Of a stretch of 64,000 bases of DNA, positions 1 to 8,485 are shown piece after piece. The position numbers and the translations under genes are program-made. The stretch is from contig NZ_BKZR01000001.1 in assembly GCF_008974225.1 (NCBI RefSeq), positions 62,001 to 126,000 of the forward strand. Direction: 5' to 3'. The notes beneath the pieces are model-generated. The model was not told where the DNA came from. It ran no database searches and saw only the letters and a program-made list of their open reading frames with translations. The stretch is from Weizmannia acidilactici. GTDB taxonomy: Bacteria; Bacillota; Bacilli; Bacillales; Bacillaceae_C. Each line of letters opens with the position of its first letter. Within the stretch, counting starts at the first letter, position 1.

Positions 1-377
1 CGGAGCCAACCGCCATTACTGATGCTTATTCCATGATTAAATATATTTGCATGCAGCGGTTCGACTCGGCCCTTTATTTAATTTGCAATCGCGCCGAAAA
101 GGAAAAAGACGGGATTTTGACATTAAACCGCCTTCAATATACGGTAAAGAAGTTTTTGCAAAAAGAAGTGGAAATTCTCGGGGTTGTGCCGGAAGATTCG
201 AACGTCAAAAAAGCCGTTTCAAGGCAGCTGCCGTTTTACGATGCTTTTCCGCATTCATCTGCCGCTAAAAAAATTGATGCTTTGCTTGAAAGTTATTTAA
301 ACGGCAATTTCGAAAGGCCCACAACGCGAGCGTCCGTTTTTGTGCGAAAACTGAAAGGGCTTTGGCTGAAAAACTGA
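1..377 (+). CDS. flhG: FlhG (YlxH) MinD-like ATPase, C-terminal part only
   Basis: This is the C-terminal end of FlhG, the MinD/ParA-type ATPase that works with FlhF to place and count flagella at the membrane. The reading frame is open from base 3 and enters the window as EPTAITDAYSMIKY, the typical FlhG/MinD segment after the nucleotide-binding core. It continues through VEILGVVPEDSNVKKAV and ends in a basic tail. The Walker motifs lie upstream of the window. It is followed 92 bases later by cheB, the same order as in the B. subtilis fla/che operon. The window edge, not mutation, causes the truncation. Confidence 0.9.
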   Translation, partial: EPTAITDAYSMIKYICMQRFDSALYLICNRAEKEKDGILTLNRLQYTVKKFLQKEVEILGVVPEDSNVKKAVSRQLPFYDAFPHSSAAKKIDALLESYLNGNFERPTTRASVFVRKLKGLWLKN

Positions 378-469
378 ATGTGCCCGGCCCGATGTGTAAA
401 AAACATTACCGGCCGGGAGACGGAAGTATTCATAAAATGACAGTTGTTGAAAAGTAGGGGGCAGTTTTT

Positions 470-1147
470 GTGAATACACAGAAAACAAATGGTAAAGAAC
501 CGGCAGAACGGATCCATCATCAAATGCCTGTACATTTTGCGAAGGAATCCCCGCAAAAAGAGCGGATGAACAACAAAAAAATTGTCTGTATCGGAACATC
601 GACCGGGGGGCCGCGTGCGCTGCAAACCGTGCTTTCTTCTCTTCCGGAAAATTTGGAGGCGCCTGTCTTGATTGTCCAGCATATGCCTAGCGGATTCACG
701 AAATCGCTTGCCAACCGTCTGAATACCATATGCAGCATGACAGTAAAAGAGGCAGAAGACGGCGAAATGCTGAAAAAGGGGGTTGCCTACATTGCGCCGG
801 GGGATTTTCATATGATGATTGAAGAACAAGGCGGCCGGATTATGATCCGTCTCGATAAATCACCGCCTGTAAACGGGCACAGGCCGGCGGTCGATAAAAC
901 ATTTGAGTCGGCCAGCCATTTGAAACATTATGAAAAAATTGCTGTGATCATGACCGGAATGGGTTCGGACGGGACAAAGGGGCTGATAGAATTAAAAAAA
1001 CGCGGCAATGTCAGGGCCATTGCCGAATCAGAGGAAAGCTGCATTGTTTACGGTATGCCAAGAAGCGCGATCGCAACGAATCTAATTGATGAGATTGTAC
1101 ATCTTAACCATATTGCGGATGCGATCGTGAAATTTATATGTGAGTAA
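470..1147 (+). CDS. cheB: CheB-type protein-glutamate methylesterase lacking the receiver domain
   Basis: CheB removes methyl groups from chemoreceptor glutamates during adaptation. The 225-residue product is only the catalytic domain. Ser44 in GTSTGGP, His71 in VQHMPSGFT and Asp167 in MTGMGSDG form the expected triad, and the tail AESEESCIVYGMPRSA is well conserved. The usual CheB is about 350 residues with an N-terminal response-regulator domain. Here the first ~32 residues resemble only the linker. The start is a GTG with an AGGGGG ribosome site, and an in-frame TAG at 455-457 closes the frame just upstream, so no receiver can be added by a longer start. The gene lies between flhG and cheA. 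Loss of the receiver would be expected to uncouple activity from CheA phosphorylation (inference). Confidence 0.93.
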   Translation: MNTQKTNGKEPAERIHHQMPVHFAKESPQKERMNNKKIVCIGTSTGGPRALQTVLSSLPENLEAPVLIVQHMPSGFTKSLANRLNTICSMTVKEAEDGEMLKKGVAYIAPGDFHMMIEEQGGRIMIRLDKSPPVNGHRPAVDKTFESASHLKHYEKIAVIMTGMGSDGTKGLIELKKRGNVRAIAESEESCIVYGMPRSAIATNLIDEIVHLNHIADAIVKFICE

Positions 1148-1159
1148 GGTGTGGTATAG

Positions 1160-3208
1160 ATGGAAATGAGCCAATACTTAGAAGTTTTTATTGAAGAAAG
1201 CAAAGAACATATCCAGTCTTTAAATGAAAATTTGCTGAATTTGGAAAAGAATCCGCAAGACTTGGCGATTGTCAATGAAATTTTCCGGTCTGCGCATACG
1301 TTAAAAGGCATGTCGGCTACAATGGGCTTCGAAAATTTGGCCAATTTGACACATAAAATGGAAAACGTACTCGATGCGATCCGGAATGGAAAGCTGACCG
1401 TTACACCTTCCACTATTGATGTCATATTTACTGCGGTTGACCATCTGGAAGCGATGGTGGATTCCGTTGCGAATGGCGGGGACGGAAAATTGGATGTGAG
1501 TGAAACCATTGCCCGATTGCATGCGGTAGAAAACGGGGATAACGCAATTGGGGAGGATGAAAAAGAAGTATCCGTTCCCGTGGCGGAAAAACCGGAATCC
1601 AACGAAATCGTATATGATGAGTATAAGCAGACGGTCATTGTTCAATCCAGAGAACAAGGGTACAATTGCTACCAGTTTACGGTCCGGTTGCGCAACGACT
1701 GTCTGTTAAAAGCGGCACGTGTTTTTATGGTGTTCGATATTCTCGAAAAATGCGGGGAAATCATCCAGTCCAATCCGCCGGTAGACCAGCTTGAAGAAGA
1801 ACAGTTTGACAAAGAATTTACGGTGACATTGATATCAAAAGAAGATCGGGAAGAGATCAGGCAAAAAATTTTAAAAGTTTCAGAGATCGAACAAGTCAAT
1901 GCAAAAACAATTGTGATAGAATCAGAACAACAAAGCCGGGACAATAAGGCGGAACCGTCCCCCCCTCTTAGCAAAGAAAAGGCTACCGCTCTAAAGAAGA
2001 AGGAAAACAAAGGGCCGGTGCCTAATATAAAAGGAGCGCCCGCCAAAAAACATAAAAATACATCAAAGACGATCCGTGTGAATATCGAAAGGCTGGACAA
2101 CCTGCTGAATTTATTCGAGGAACTTGTCATTGACCGCGGGCGGCTTGAACAAATTGCAAAGGAAGTCAACCATTCGGAATTAAATGAAACGGTTGAAAGG
2201 ATGTCGCGCATTTCTAGTGATCTGCAAACCATTATTCTTAATATGCGGATGGTGCCGGTCGAAACAGTGTTTAACCGGTTCCCGAGGCTGGTCCGCCAAT
2301 TGGCAAGGGACCTGCATAAAAAAATGAATCTTGAAATAATCGGTGCCGAAACGGAACTGGACCGCACCGTGATTGATGAAATCGGCGATCCGCTCGTCCA
2401 TTTAATCCGCAATTCATGCGACCACGGTATTGAACTGCCGGAACAAAGATTAAAAGCTGGAAAGCCTGAGACGGGAACTATTACATTAAAAGCCTACCAC
2501 AGCGGCAACCATGTTTTCATCGAAATTGAAGATGATGGGGCCGGCATTAACCGCGAAAAGGTATTGGAAAAAGCGATTCAAAAAGGCATTGTGAAAGAAG
2601 AAGAAGCGAACGCTTTGACGGACAGCCAGATTTTTAACCTGATTTTTGAATCCGGTTTTTCCACAGCCGATAAAATTTCGGATATTTCAGGGCGCGGTGT
2701 CGGTCTGGATGTTGTTAAATCAACCATTCAATCTTTGGGGGGATCGATTTCCGTCCATTCTGAGGAAGGGCGTGGTTCCATTTTTACGATCCAGCTTCCG
2801 CTGACATTGTCTATCATTTCCGTCATGCTGGTTGAAATTGGATCCGAAAAATATGCAGTGCCGCTTACTTCTATTGTAGAAACGGCAATTATCAAAAAGG
2901 ACCAGATTTTAAATGCGCACCACCAAAAAGTGATCGATTTCCGGGGCAAAGTTGTGCCGCTTGTATTTTTGAATGAAGTATTTGAAGTAACGGATTCGAA
3001 GACAAGTGATGAATTGGTTTCCGTCCTGATCGTCCGCAAAGGGGAGAAAATGGCCGCCTTTGTTGTTGATTCATTTATCGGCCAGCAAGAAATTGTTTTA
3101 AAATCCTTGGGAAATTACTTAACGAATGTGTTTGCTATTTCAGGGGCAACGATACTCGGAGATGGCCAGGTTGCACTGATTATTGACTGCAACGTACTAA
3201 TTAAATAA
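1160..3208 (+). CDS. cheA: chemotaxis sensor histidine kinase CheA
   Basis: CheA autophosphorylates in response to receptor state and passes phosphate to CheY-type regulators. The 682 residues contain all five domains: an Hpt domain with phospho-accepting His46 in FRSAHTLKGM; a regulator-binding P2 domain (about 155-265); a dimerisation domain (about 300-360); a HATPase domain with N-box LIRNSCDHGIE, EIEDDGAG and SGRGVGLDVVKS (about 360-540); and a C-terminal CheW-like domain beginning near PLTLSIISVML. The length is close to the usual ~670. It sits 12 bases after cheB and heads cheW-cheC-cheD. P2 normally docks CheB and CheY. With a receiver-less CheB upstream it would be expected to serve CheY/CheV only (inference). 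Confidence 0.97.
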   Translation: MEMSQYLEVFIEESKEHIQSLNENLLNLEKNPQDLAIVNEIFRSAHTLKGMSATMGFENLANLTHKMENVLDAIRNGKLTVTPSTIDVIFTAVDHLEAMVDSVANGGDGKLDVSETIARLHAVENGDNAIGEDEKEVSVPVAEKPESNEIVYDEYKQTVIVQSREQGYNCYQFTVRLRNDCLLKAARVFMVFDILEKCGEIIQSNPPVDQLEEEQFDKEFTVTLISKEDREEIRQKILKVSEIEQVNAKTIVIESEQQSRDNKAEPSPPLSKEKATALKKKENKGPVPNIKGAPAKKHKNTSKTIRVNIERLDNLLNLFEELVIDRGRLEQIAKEVNHSELNETVERMSRISSDLQTIILNMRMVPVETVFNRFPRLVRQLARDLHKKMNLEIIGAETELDRTVIDEIGDPLVHLIRNSCDHGIELPEQRLKAGKPETGTITLKAYHSGNHVFIEIEDDGAGINREKVLEKAIQKGIVKEEEANALTDSQIFNLIFESGFSTADKISDISGRGVGLDVVKSTIQSLGGSISVHSEEGRGSIFTIQLPLTLSIISVMLVEIGSEKYAVPLTSIVETAIIKKDQILNAHHQKVIDFRGKVVPLVFLNEVFEVTDSKTSDELVSVLIVRKGEKMAAFVVDSFIGQQEIVLKSLGNYLTNVFAISGATILGDGQVALIIDCNVLIK

Positions 3209-3376
3209 AAATGAGAGGTTTCCATCATTCGTCGTAAAAGGCTATCGGTTGAGATAAGGAAGAAACGGTGCGAACGATCCGATGCCCTCTTGCCGCAGAA
3301 TGCAATAAATCTTCAACGAAAGGGTCCGAAGAAGGCTAAGCAAATTCTATCCCCTAAAAGAAAGAGGTTGATAGTA

Positions 3377-3805
3377 TTGGAGAAAGTGATCGTATTCCAA
3401 TTAAACGATAAAGAATATGCCCTGCCGGTGAAGCAGGTGCTGTCCATCGAAAAACTGCAGCATATTACGAGGGTGCCGCTGACCGCGCCTTTTGTGCTCG
3501 GTGTGATGAATCTGCGGGGCGTGATCGTTCCGGTAATTGATTTGAAAAAACGGTTCGGAATGGAAGAAGACGATGAAGCCGGAAGCATCCGGGACAGCAA
3601 ATTGATTATTGTCCGGATTTCGGATATTGAAGTGGGCCTTCTCGTTGATGAGGCAACTGATGTCCTTGATTTAAATGAGGATACGGTCGAACCAGAGCCC
3701 GAAGTGGTCAACAGCAGCAAAGAAGAATTTATTTCCGGTGTGGCGAATTTGGATCAGAGGCTCTTGATGCTGCTTGATTTAGAAAAAATTTTAATGCCAA
3801 TATAA
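3377..3805 (+). CDS. cheW: chemotaxis coupling protein CheW
   Basis: CheW is the scaffold that links chemoreceptors to CheA. The CheW fold is evident in VIVFQLNDKEYALPVKQV, GVMNLRGVIVPVIDLKKRFG and VGLLVDEATDVLDL. I place the start at TTG 3377, preceded by the site AAAGAGGT (3361-3368), giving 142 residues with the domain starting at once. The frame stays open much farther upstream, to the TGA at 3212-3214, adding up to 50 residues that are very rich in Lys and Arg. TTG 3290 and an ATT at 3227 behind AGAGGT are alternative starts. The 168-base gap from cheA is unusual for this compact operon. Confidence 0.9.
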   Translation: MEKVIVFQLNDKEYALPVKQVLSIEKLQHITRVPLTAPFVLGVMNLRGVIVPVIDLKKRFGMEEDDEAGSIRDSKLIIVRISDIEVGLLVDEATDVLDLNEDTVEPEPEVVNSSKEEFISGVANLDQRLLMLLDLEKILMPI

Positions 3806-3820
3806 TAGAGGTATTTCTAT

Positions 3821-4459
3821 ATGGATATCAAAAATAAAATCACATCACTCCACTTGGATGTTTTAAAAGAGATTGGGAACATTGGGGCAGGGCATGCGGC
3901 AACATCCCTCTCCAGACTGCTGCATAAAAAAATTGATATGAAAGTGCCAGACGTCCATATCGCCTCTTTTGAAGAAATTATGGAGCTGATCGGCGGGGCG
4001 GAAATCGTTGTGGTGAGCGTATTTTTGCGGATTGAAGGCGATGCGCCTGGCAATATCTTTTTCATTGTGCCGGTTGCCCAGGGGGAAAGATTTATTAAAG
4101 AAATGATCGGGGATCCTGCGTTTTCGTTCGACAAACCGCCGTACCCCGAATTAGGGTTGTCAGCCATGCTGGAATTGGGGAATATTTTGTCGGGGTCTTA
4201 TTTGACTGCACTTTCCGATTTTACGCATCTCGATATGTTTCCGTCTGTCCCGGCCCTCAGCATCGATATGTTCGGATCCATTATCAGCTATGGGCTGATC
4301 GAGCTTTCCCAGGTCAGCGACTATGCGATCGTGATTGATACGGTATTAAGCGACGAACAAGCGTCCAGTTCTGATGTGAAAGGCCACTTTTTCCTTTTCC
4401 CGGATCCGGGATCTTATGAAATCCTTCTCCGTTCCTTAAGAGTTGAACTCGATGGATAG
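3821..4459 (+). CDS. cheC: CheY-P phosphatase CheC
   Basis: CheC belongs to the CheC/CheX/FliY phosphatase family, hydrolyses CheY-P and binds CheD. The 212-residue product shows the two characteristic helices EIGNIGAGHAATSLS near the N-terminus and ELGNILSGSYLTALS in the middle. Each carries the E(x2)N active-site pair, so both sites appear intact. Its length matches the B. subtilis protein (about 209). It follows cheW by 15 bases, and its end overlaps the start of cheD, which suits the CheC-CheD partnership. Confidence 0.95.
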   Translation: MDIKNKITSLHLDVLKEIGNIGAGHAATSLSRLLHKKIDMKVPDVHIASFEEIMELIGGAEIVVVSVFLRIEGDAPGNIFFIVPVAQGERFIKEMIGDPAFSFDKPPYPELGLSAMLELGNILSGSYLTALSDFTHLDMFPSVPALSIDMFGSIISYGLIELSQVSDYAIVIDTVLSDEQASSSDVKGHFFLFPDPGSYEILLRSLRVELDG

Positions 4460-4952
4460 CCGGCCGGAAATCATAAAAGTGGGCATTGCCGAAATGAAGA
4501 TTGTAACGGCGCCTGGCCTTATCAGGACGACCGGGCTTGGTTCGTGTGTAGGCGTTATTTTATATGATCTGCCTGCTAAAACTGCCGGGCTTGCGCATAT
4601 CATGCTGCCGTCTTCGTTAATTGCAAGGAATTCTGAGCATATTAATAAGGCAAAGTTTGCGGATACCGCCATCGAAGAGTTGATTGGCAGGCTCCTGCGC
4701 GCCGGCTGCAGCGCACATCGGCTGCTTGCAAAGATTGCGGGCGGGGCCGAGATGTTTTCCTTTTCTTCCATGAATGAAGCCATGCGGATCGGTCCCCGTA
4801 ATGTGGAAGCTGTAAAAAAAGAGCTGAAGGAAAACCACATCAAGCTTGTGGCAGAAGATACAGGCGGAAAAAGCGGGCGCACGATCGAATTCAATCCTGA
4901 AACGGCGGTGTTGACCGTCAAAACTGTCAATCATGGGGTCATAGATATATAA
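4452..4952 (+). CDS. cheD: chemoreceptor glutamine deamidase CheD
   Basis: CheD deamidates receptor glutamines and, bound to CheC, tunes adaptation. The catalytic Cys lies in TGLGSCVGVILYD, the His in GLAHIMLPSS, and the conserved Thr in KSGRTIEFNPETA. I choose ATG 4452, whose first bases overlap the cheC stop (ATGGATAG). A TTG nine bases earlier would add three residues. The 166-residue length equals that of B. subtilis CheD. Because CheB here lacks its receiver, the CheC/CheD branch may carry more of the feedback (inference). Confidence 0.94.
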   Translation: MDSRPEIIKVGIAEMKIVTAPGLIRTTGLGSCVGVILYDLPAKTAGLAHIMLPSSLIARNSEHINKAKFADTAIEELIGRLLRAGCSAHRLLAKIAGGAEMFSFSSMNEAMRIGPRNVEAVKKELKENHIKLVAEDTGGKSGRTIEFNPETAVLTVKTVNHGVIDI

Positions 4953-5036
4953 AGAAGGAACGGACGTTTACGTTTTTGATGGCCCTATTTTTGGCTTTGC
5001 GATTCACCAATAAAGGCAACAAGGAGGGATGGCCGC

Positions 5037-5810
5037 ATGGCAGAACCAGTACAGCAAGAAGAACAGAAGTATTGGGATTTGTGGGTGCGCTGCCGGGACC
5101 CGAAAGCCGGGGATGCCCTCGTGAAAAAATATATGCCGCTCGTTTCTTACCATGTCCAAAGGATTGCTGCCGGACTTCCCCGCAATGTATCGAAAGATGA
5201 TTTGAAAAGCCTTGGAATGTTCGGACTCTTGGATTCTTTGAACAAATTTGATCCTTCACGTGAGCTGAAATTTGATACATATGCTTCTTTCCGCATCCGC
5301 GGTGCTATTTTGGATGGTTTAAGAAAAGAAGATTGGCTGTCAAGAGGAACGAGGGAAAAAGCAAAAAAAATTGAAAGTACGATCGAAAAGCTTGAGCAAA
5401 AATATATGCGCCCGGTTTCCCCAAAAGAAATTGCTTCCGAATTGGGGATGAAAGAGGAAGAGGTATATACAACAATGAATGAACAATTTTTTGCCAATGT
5501 GCTGTCCATTGAAGAAATCGGAACCGATTACGAAGAAGGCGAAACCGCATCCCCATTCGGCTTAAAGGACCAAAATGCCAACCAGCCGGAAGCCGAATTG
5601 GTAAAAAAAGAGACAGTGAAGGAATTGGCAGAAGTGATCCGGACACTGTCGGAAAAAGAGCAGCTCGTGTTAAGCCTCTTTTACCACGAAGAATGCACGC
5701 TTACGGAAATCGGCGAAATCCTGGGTCTGTCAACTTCCCGAATTTCCCAAATCCACTCGAAGGCCATTTATAAATTGAGGAATACTTTGGGAAAAAAGCT
5801 GCTTCCATAA
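5037..5810 (+). CDS. sigD: RNA polymerase sigma factor SigD (FliA/WhiG family)
   Basis: SigD directs transcription of late flagellar, chemotaxis and autolysin genes. The 257 residues contain region 2 (KYMPLVSYHVQRIAAGLP, then FDTYASFRIRGAILDGLR), region 3 (a helix around PVSPKEIASELGM) and a region 4 helix-turn-helix (CTLTEIGEILGLSTSRISQIHSKA). It has the ATG start after a good AAGGAGG. Length and position after cheD are the same as in B. subtilis, where SigD lies near the end of the long fla/che transcript. Confidence 0.97.
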   Translation: MAEPVQQEEQKYWDLWVRCRDPKAGDALVKKYMPLVSYHVQRIAAGLPRNVSKDDLKSLGMFGLLDSLNKFDPSRELKFDTYASFRIRGAILDGLRKEDWLSRGTREKAKKIESTIEKLEQKYMRPVSPKEIASELGMKEEEVYTTMNEQFFANVLSIEEIGTDYEEGETASPFGLKDQNANQPEAELVKKETVKELAEVIRTLSEKEQLVLSLFYHEECTLTEIGEILGLSTSRISQIHSKAIYKLRNTLGKKLLP

Positions 5811-5855
5811 TGGAAATATACCGCCGGTCGGCCGCAATGGAGGGGGTGAAGAAAC

Positions 5856-6407
5856 TTGGTTGCTTTTTTACTGGCATTATCTTTCCTTCTGAATGTACTC
5901 TCCATTTTTGCTATTATTTTGCTGTATTTGCGGCAAAACCGCACAGTACAGGCTGAAGAAAACTATAATAAAATGGTGAAGGAAATTGAAGAAATTTTTG
6001 CAGCGTATCTCTTGGAAATGAAAGAAGAAAATGATGCCTTTATCCGGAAAGTAAAGGCTGCCCGAACTGCAGACACCGGATCTCCACGGGCGGAAGGAAG
6101 CGTAAAACAAAATGAGCCGCCGGGCGCGGACGGGAAAATCGCCGAAGTGAAATCAGAAGCTTTTGTGCGTGCTGTTGCGGGCCGCGCATACCGTAAAGCG
6201 GCAGAACCGCCGCTTTCGGAAAATATGGAGCAGGAAGGGCAGGATGACTACCTGTTTCCTGAAAGCCCTGAAGAAGAAACAAGCCTTTTCCAGAAAGTGA
6301 ATGAATTGCAAAAGATCGGGTATAACGTAGAAGAAATTGCCCAAAAATTAAATATAGGCAGGACGGAAATTGAATTGCTGTTAAAATTTCACTCCGGCCT
6401 GGAATAA
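5856..6407 (+). CDS. swrB: swarming motility protein SwrB
   Basis: SwrB promotes flagellar type III export activation and swarming in B. subtilis. The 183-residue product has one N-terminal membrane segment (VAFLLALSFLLNVLSIFAIILLYL), then a charged, low-complexity cytoplasmic part and a conserved C-terminal helix-turn-helix-like end (KVNELQKIGYNVEEIAQKLNIGRTEIELLLKF). The start is TTG 5856 behind AGGGGGTG. Only the two ends resemble the family; the middle is divergent and longer than in B. subtilis (about 167). It is the last gene before the rpsB promoter. Confidence 0.88.
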   Translation: MVAFLLALSFLLNVLSIFAIILLYLRQNRTVQAEENYNKMVKEIEEIFAAYLLEMKEENDAFIRKVKAARTADTGSPRAEGSVKQNEPPGADGKIAEVKSEAFVRAVAGRAYRKAAEPPLSENMEQEGQDDYLFPESPEEETSLFQKVNELQKIGYNVEEIAQKLNIGRTEIELLLKFHSGLE

Positions 6408-6410
6408 AGC

Positions 6411-6439
6411 TTGATAGGCATTTTTATTTATGTTATAGT
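6411..6439 (+). promoter_or_regulatory. sigma-A type promoter for rpsB
   Basis: TTGATA (6411-6416), a 17-base spacer and TATAGT (6434-6439) lie right after swrB. The leader to the rpsB ATG is about 105 bases and contains a short hairpin (TCCTTTT/AAAAGGA) near 6500. That is a possible site for feedback by S2, but this is not shown. Confidence 0.75.
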
Positions 6440-6551
6440 AATTGTCGGTGTTATCACACACGCTTCATGATTTGAAGGACGGTGCTGCATTTGCAGTCTC
6501 CTTTTGAAAAGGATTGAGGCGGAGGAAAATAAAACCATAGGAGGAAAACAA

Positions 6552-7316
6552 ATGTCAGTCATTTCAATGAAACAATTACTTGAAGCTGGTGTACACTTTG
6601 GTCACCAAACGCGCCGTTGGAACCCGAAAATGAAGAAGTATATTTTCACTGAGCGCAACGGCATCTACATTATCGACCTTCAAAAAACGGTAAAGAAAGT
6701 TGAAGAGGCCTACAACTTTGTAAAAGAACTTGCCGAAAATGGTGGAACCATTCTTTTCGTCGGGACAAAAAAACAAGCCCAGGAATCCGTGAAGGATGAA
6801 GCGGAACGTTCCGGTATGTACTATGTAAACCACCGCTGGTTAGGCGGAACGTTGACAAACTTCGAAACGATCCAAAAACGCATTGACCGTTTAAAACAAA
6901 TCGAAAAAATGGAAGAAGACGGCACTTTTGATGTCCTTCCGAAAAAAGAAGTTGTCCAGCTGAAAAAAGAACATGACCGTTTGGTAAAATTCCTCGGCGG
7001 CATTAAAGATATGAAGAACCTGCCGGATGCTTTGTTCGTGATCGATCCGCGCAAAGAACGCATCGCGGTTGCGGAAGCAAGAAAATTAAACATTCCGATT
7101 ATCGGGATTGTTGACACAAACTGCGACCCTGATGAAATTGATTATGTCATTCCGGCAAACGATGATGCGATCCGTGCGGTGAAACTGCTGACAAGCAAAA
7201 TGGCAGATGCCATCGTTGAAGCAAGGCAGGGTGAAGAAGATGCCGGTGAAGTTCCGGTTGAAACAGCAGAGTCGGCCGAAACGGCAGAAACTGAAGAATC
7301 GACTGTTGAAGCCTAA
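6552..7316 (+). CDS. rpsB: 30S ribosomal protein S2
   Basis: S2 joins the small subunit late and helps recruit S1-type factors. MKQLLEAGVHFGHQTRRWNPKM at the N-terminus, GTKKQAQ, HRWLGGTLTNF and PDALFVIDPRKE are S2 signatures. The start is ATG 6552 after AGGAGGA; a longer in-frame opening from 6504 lacks support. The acidic C-terminal tail (EEDAGEVPVETAESAETAETEE) is low complexity and makes the protein slightly longer (254) than in B. subtilis (about 246). It has its own promoter and terminator. Confidence 0.98.
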   Translation: MSVISMKQLLEAGVHFGHQTRRWNPKMKKYIFTERNGIYIIDLQKTVKKVEEAYNFVKELAENGGTILFVGTKKQAQESVKDEAERSGMYYVNHRWLGGTLTNFETIQKRIDRLKQIEKMEEDGTFDVLPKKEVVQLKKEHDRLVKFLGGIKDMKNLPDALFVIDPRKERIAVAEARKLNIPIIGIVDTNCDPDEIDYVIPANDDAIRAVKLLTSKMADAIVEARQGEEDAGEVPVETAESAETAETEESTVEA

Positions 7317-7375
7317 AATTAGTATCCCGATCGCGGGCCATTATAAAGCCGCATCTTATCTATAACATCCTAAAG

Positions 7376-7414
7376 AAAGGTGATAAGGAGGTTTCGTGCT
7401 TATCACCTTTTTTT
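7376..7414 (+). terminator. Rho-independent terminator after rpsB
   Basis: A perfect 12-base stem, AAAGGTGATAAG with CTTATCACCTTT, encloses an 11-base loop and is followed by TTTT. It separates rpsB from tsf, so some tsf transcription is either readthrough or from a promoter I could not define. Confidence 0.9.
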
Positions 7415-7452
7415 AAGGGAACGAATTACATAATATTTAAGGAGGAAATCCC

Positions 7453-8337
7453 ATGGCAATTACTGCTCAAATGGTTAAAGAACTTCGTGAAAAAACCGGC
7501 GCCGGCATGATGGACTGCAAAAAAGCGCTGACAGAAACAAACGGCGATATGGAAAAAGCCATCGACTATCTCCGTGAGAAAGGGATCGCAAAAGCTGCGA
7601 AAAAAGCGGATCGTATCGCTGCAGAAGGAACCACATATGTATTGAGCCAAGGCAATGATGCCGTTATTTTGGAAGTGAACGCAGAAACGGACTTTGTGGC
7701 GAAAAACGCAGAATTCCAAAACCTTGTAAAAGAAATCGCTGCGCATTTGCTGGCAACCAAACCGGCCGATTTGGATGCGGCTTTGAATTCCAAAATGGCT
7801 AACGGTTCTACTGTCAACGAATTCATAACACAGGCGATTTCCAAAATTGGCGAAAAAATCTCCCTTCGCCGCTTTGCCTTTAAAGCAAAATCGGATAACG
7901 GCGCATTTGGTGAATACCTCCATATGGGTGGCCGAATCGGCGTGCTTGTTGTTCTTGAAGGCACTACAGATGCCGGAGTCGCAAAAGACGTTGCCCTTCA
8001 CGTTGCCGCGATGAACCCGAAATATGTTTCCCGCAACCAGGTTTCGGAAGAGGAAGTTGCTCATGAACGGGAAGTATTGAAGCAGCAGGCATTAAATGAA
8101 GGCAAGCCGGAAAAAATTGTCGAAAAGATGGTGGAAGGCCGCCTGAAAAAATACTTCGAAGAAATTTGTGTTGTCGACCAGGCATTTGTTAAAAATCCGG
8201 ATCAAACTGTAGGCCAATATGTTGCTTCCCACAATGCAAAAATCGCGGAATTTGTGCGCTATGAAGTGGGCGAAGGCATTGAAAAACGCCAGGAAAACTT
8301 TGCCGAAGAAGTCATGAACCAAATTAAGAAAAACTAA
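7453..8337 (+). CDS. tsf: elongation factor Ts
   Basis: EF-Ts exchanges GDP for GTP on EF-Tu. The N-terminal UBA-like domain (MVKELREKTGAGMMDCKKAL) and the NAETDFVAKN motif that contacts EF-Tu are intact. The 294-residue length is standard, and the start follows AAGGAGG. It lies between two terminators, one after rpsB and one after its own stop. Confidence 0.98.
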   Translation: MAITAQMVKELREKTGAGMMDCKKALTETNGDMEKAIDYLREKGIAKAAKKADRIAAEGTTYVLSQGNDAVILEVNAETDFVAKNAEFQNLVKEIAAHLLATKPADLDAALNSKMANGSTVNEFITQAISKIGEKISLRRFAFKAKSDNGAFGEYLHMGGRIGVLVVLEGTTDAGVAKDVALHVAAMNPKYVSRNQVSEEEVAHEREVLKQQALNEGKPEKIVEKMVEGRLKKYFEEICVVDQAFVKNPDQTVGQYVASHNAKIAEFVRYEVGEGIEKRQENFAEEVMNQIKKN

Positions 8338-8345
8338 AACAATGG

Positions 8346-8376
8346 AAAAAGGGGGACACACAGTGTTCCTCTTTTT
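8346..8376 (+). terminator. Rho-independent terminator after tsf
   Basis: AAAAAGGGGGACAC pairs with GTGTTCCTCTTTTT through a three-base loop, with two G-U pairs. The run of U is part of the stem end. It lies 9 bases after the tsf stop. Confidence 0.8.
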
Positions 8377-8485
8377 AAAAAATTTAACTGTTTGTGCTTG
8401 CGAAAGTTTTCCTCACTTATGTGGGAAAAGCGGGCAACATGGGAAATACATGCATTATACATACAAAATGAACTGGAGGTTTAAA

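Noticed and set aside
383..420. Terminator between flhG and cheB
   Set aside because: CCCGGCC/GGCCGGG can pair around ATGT/ACAT, but no T run follows (AGACGG), and the operon continues.
3290..3376. TTG 3290 as the CheW start
   Set aside because: There is no ribosome site before it, and TTG 3377 has AAAGAGGT at a good distance with the domain starting directly. The longer frame is kept only as a finding.
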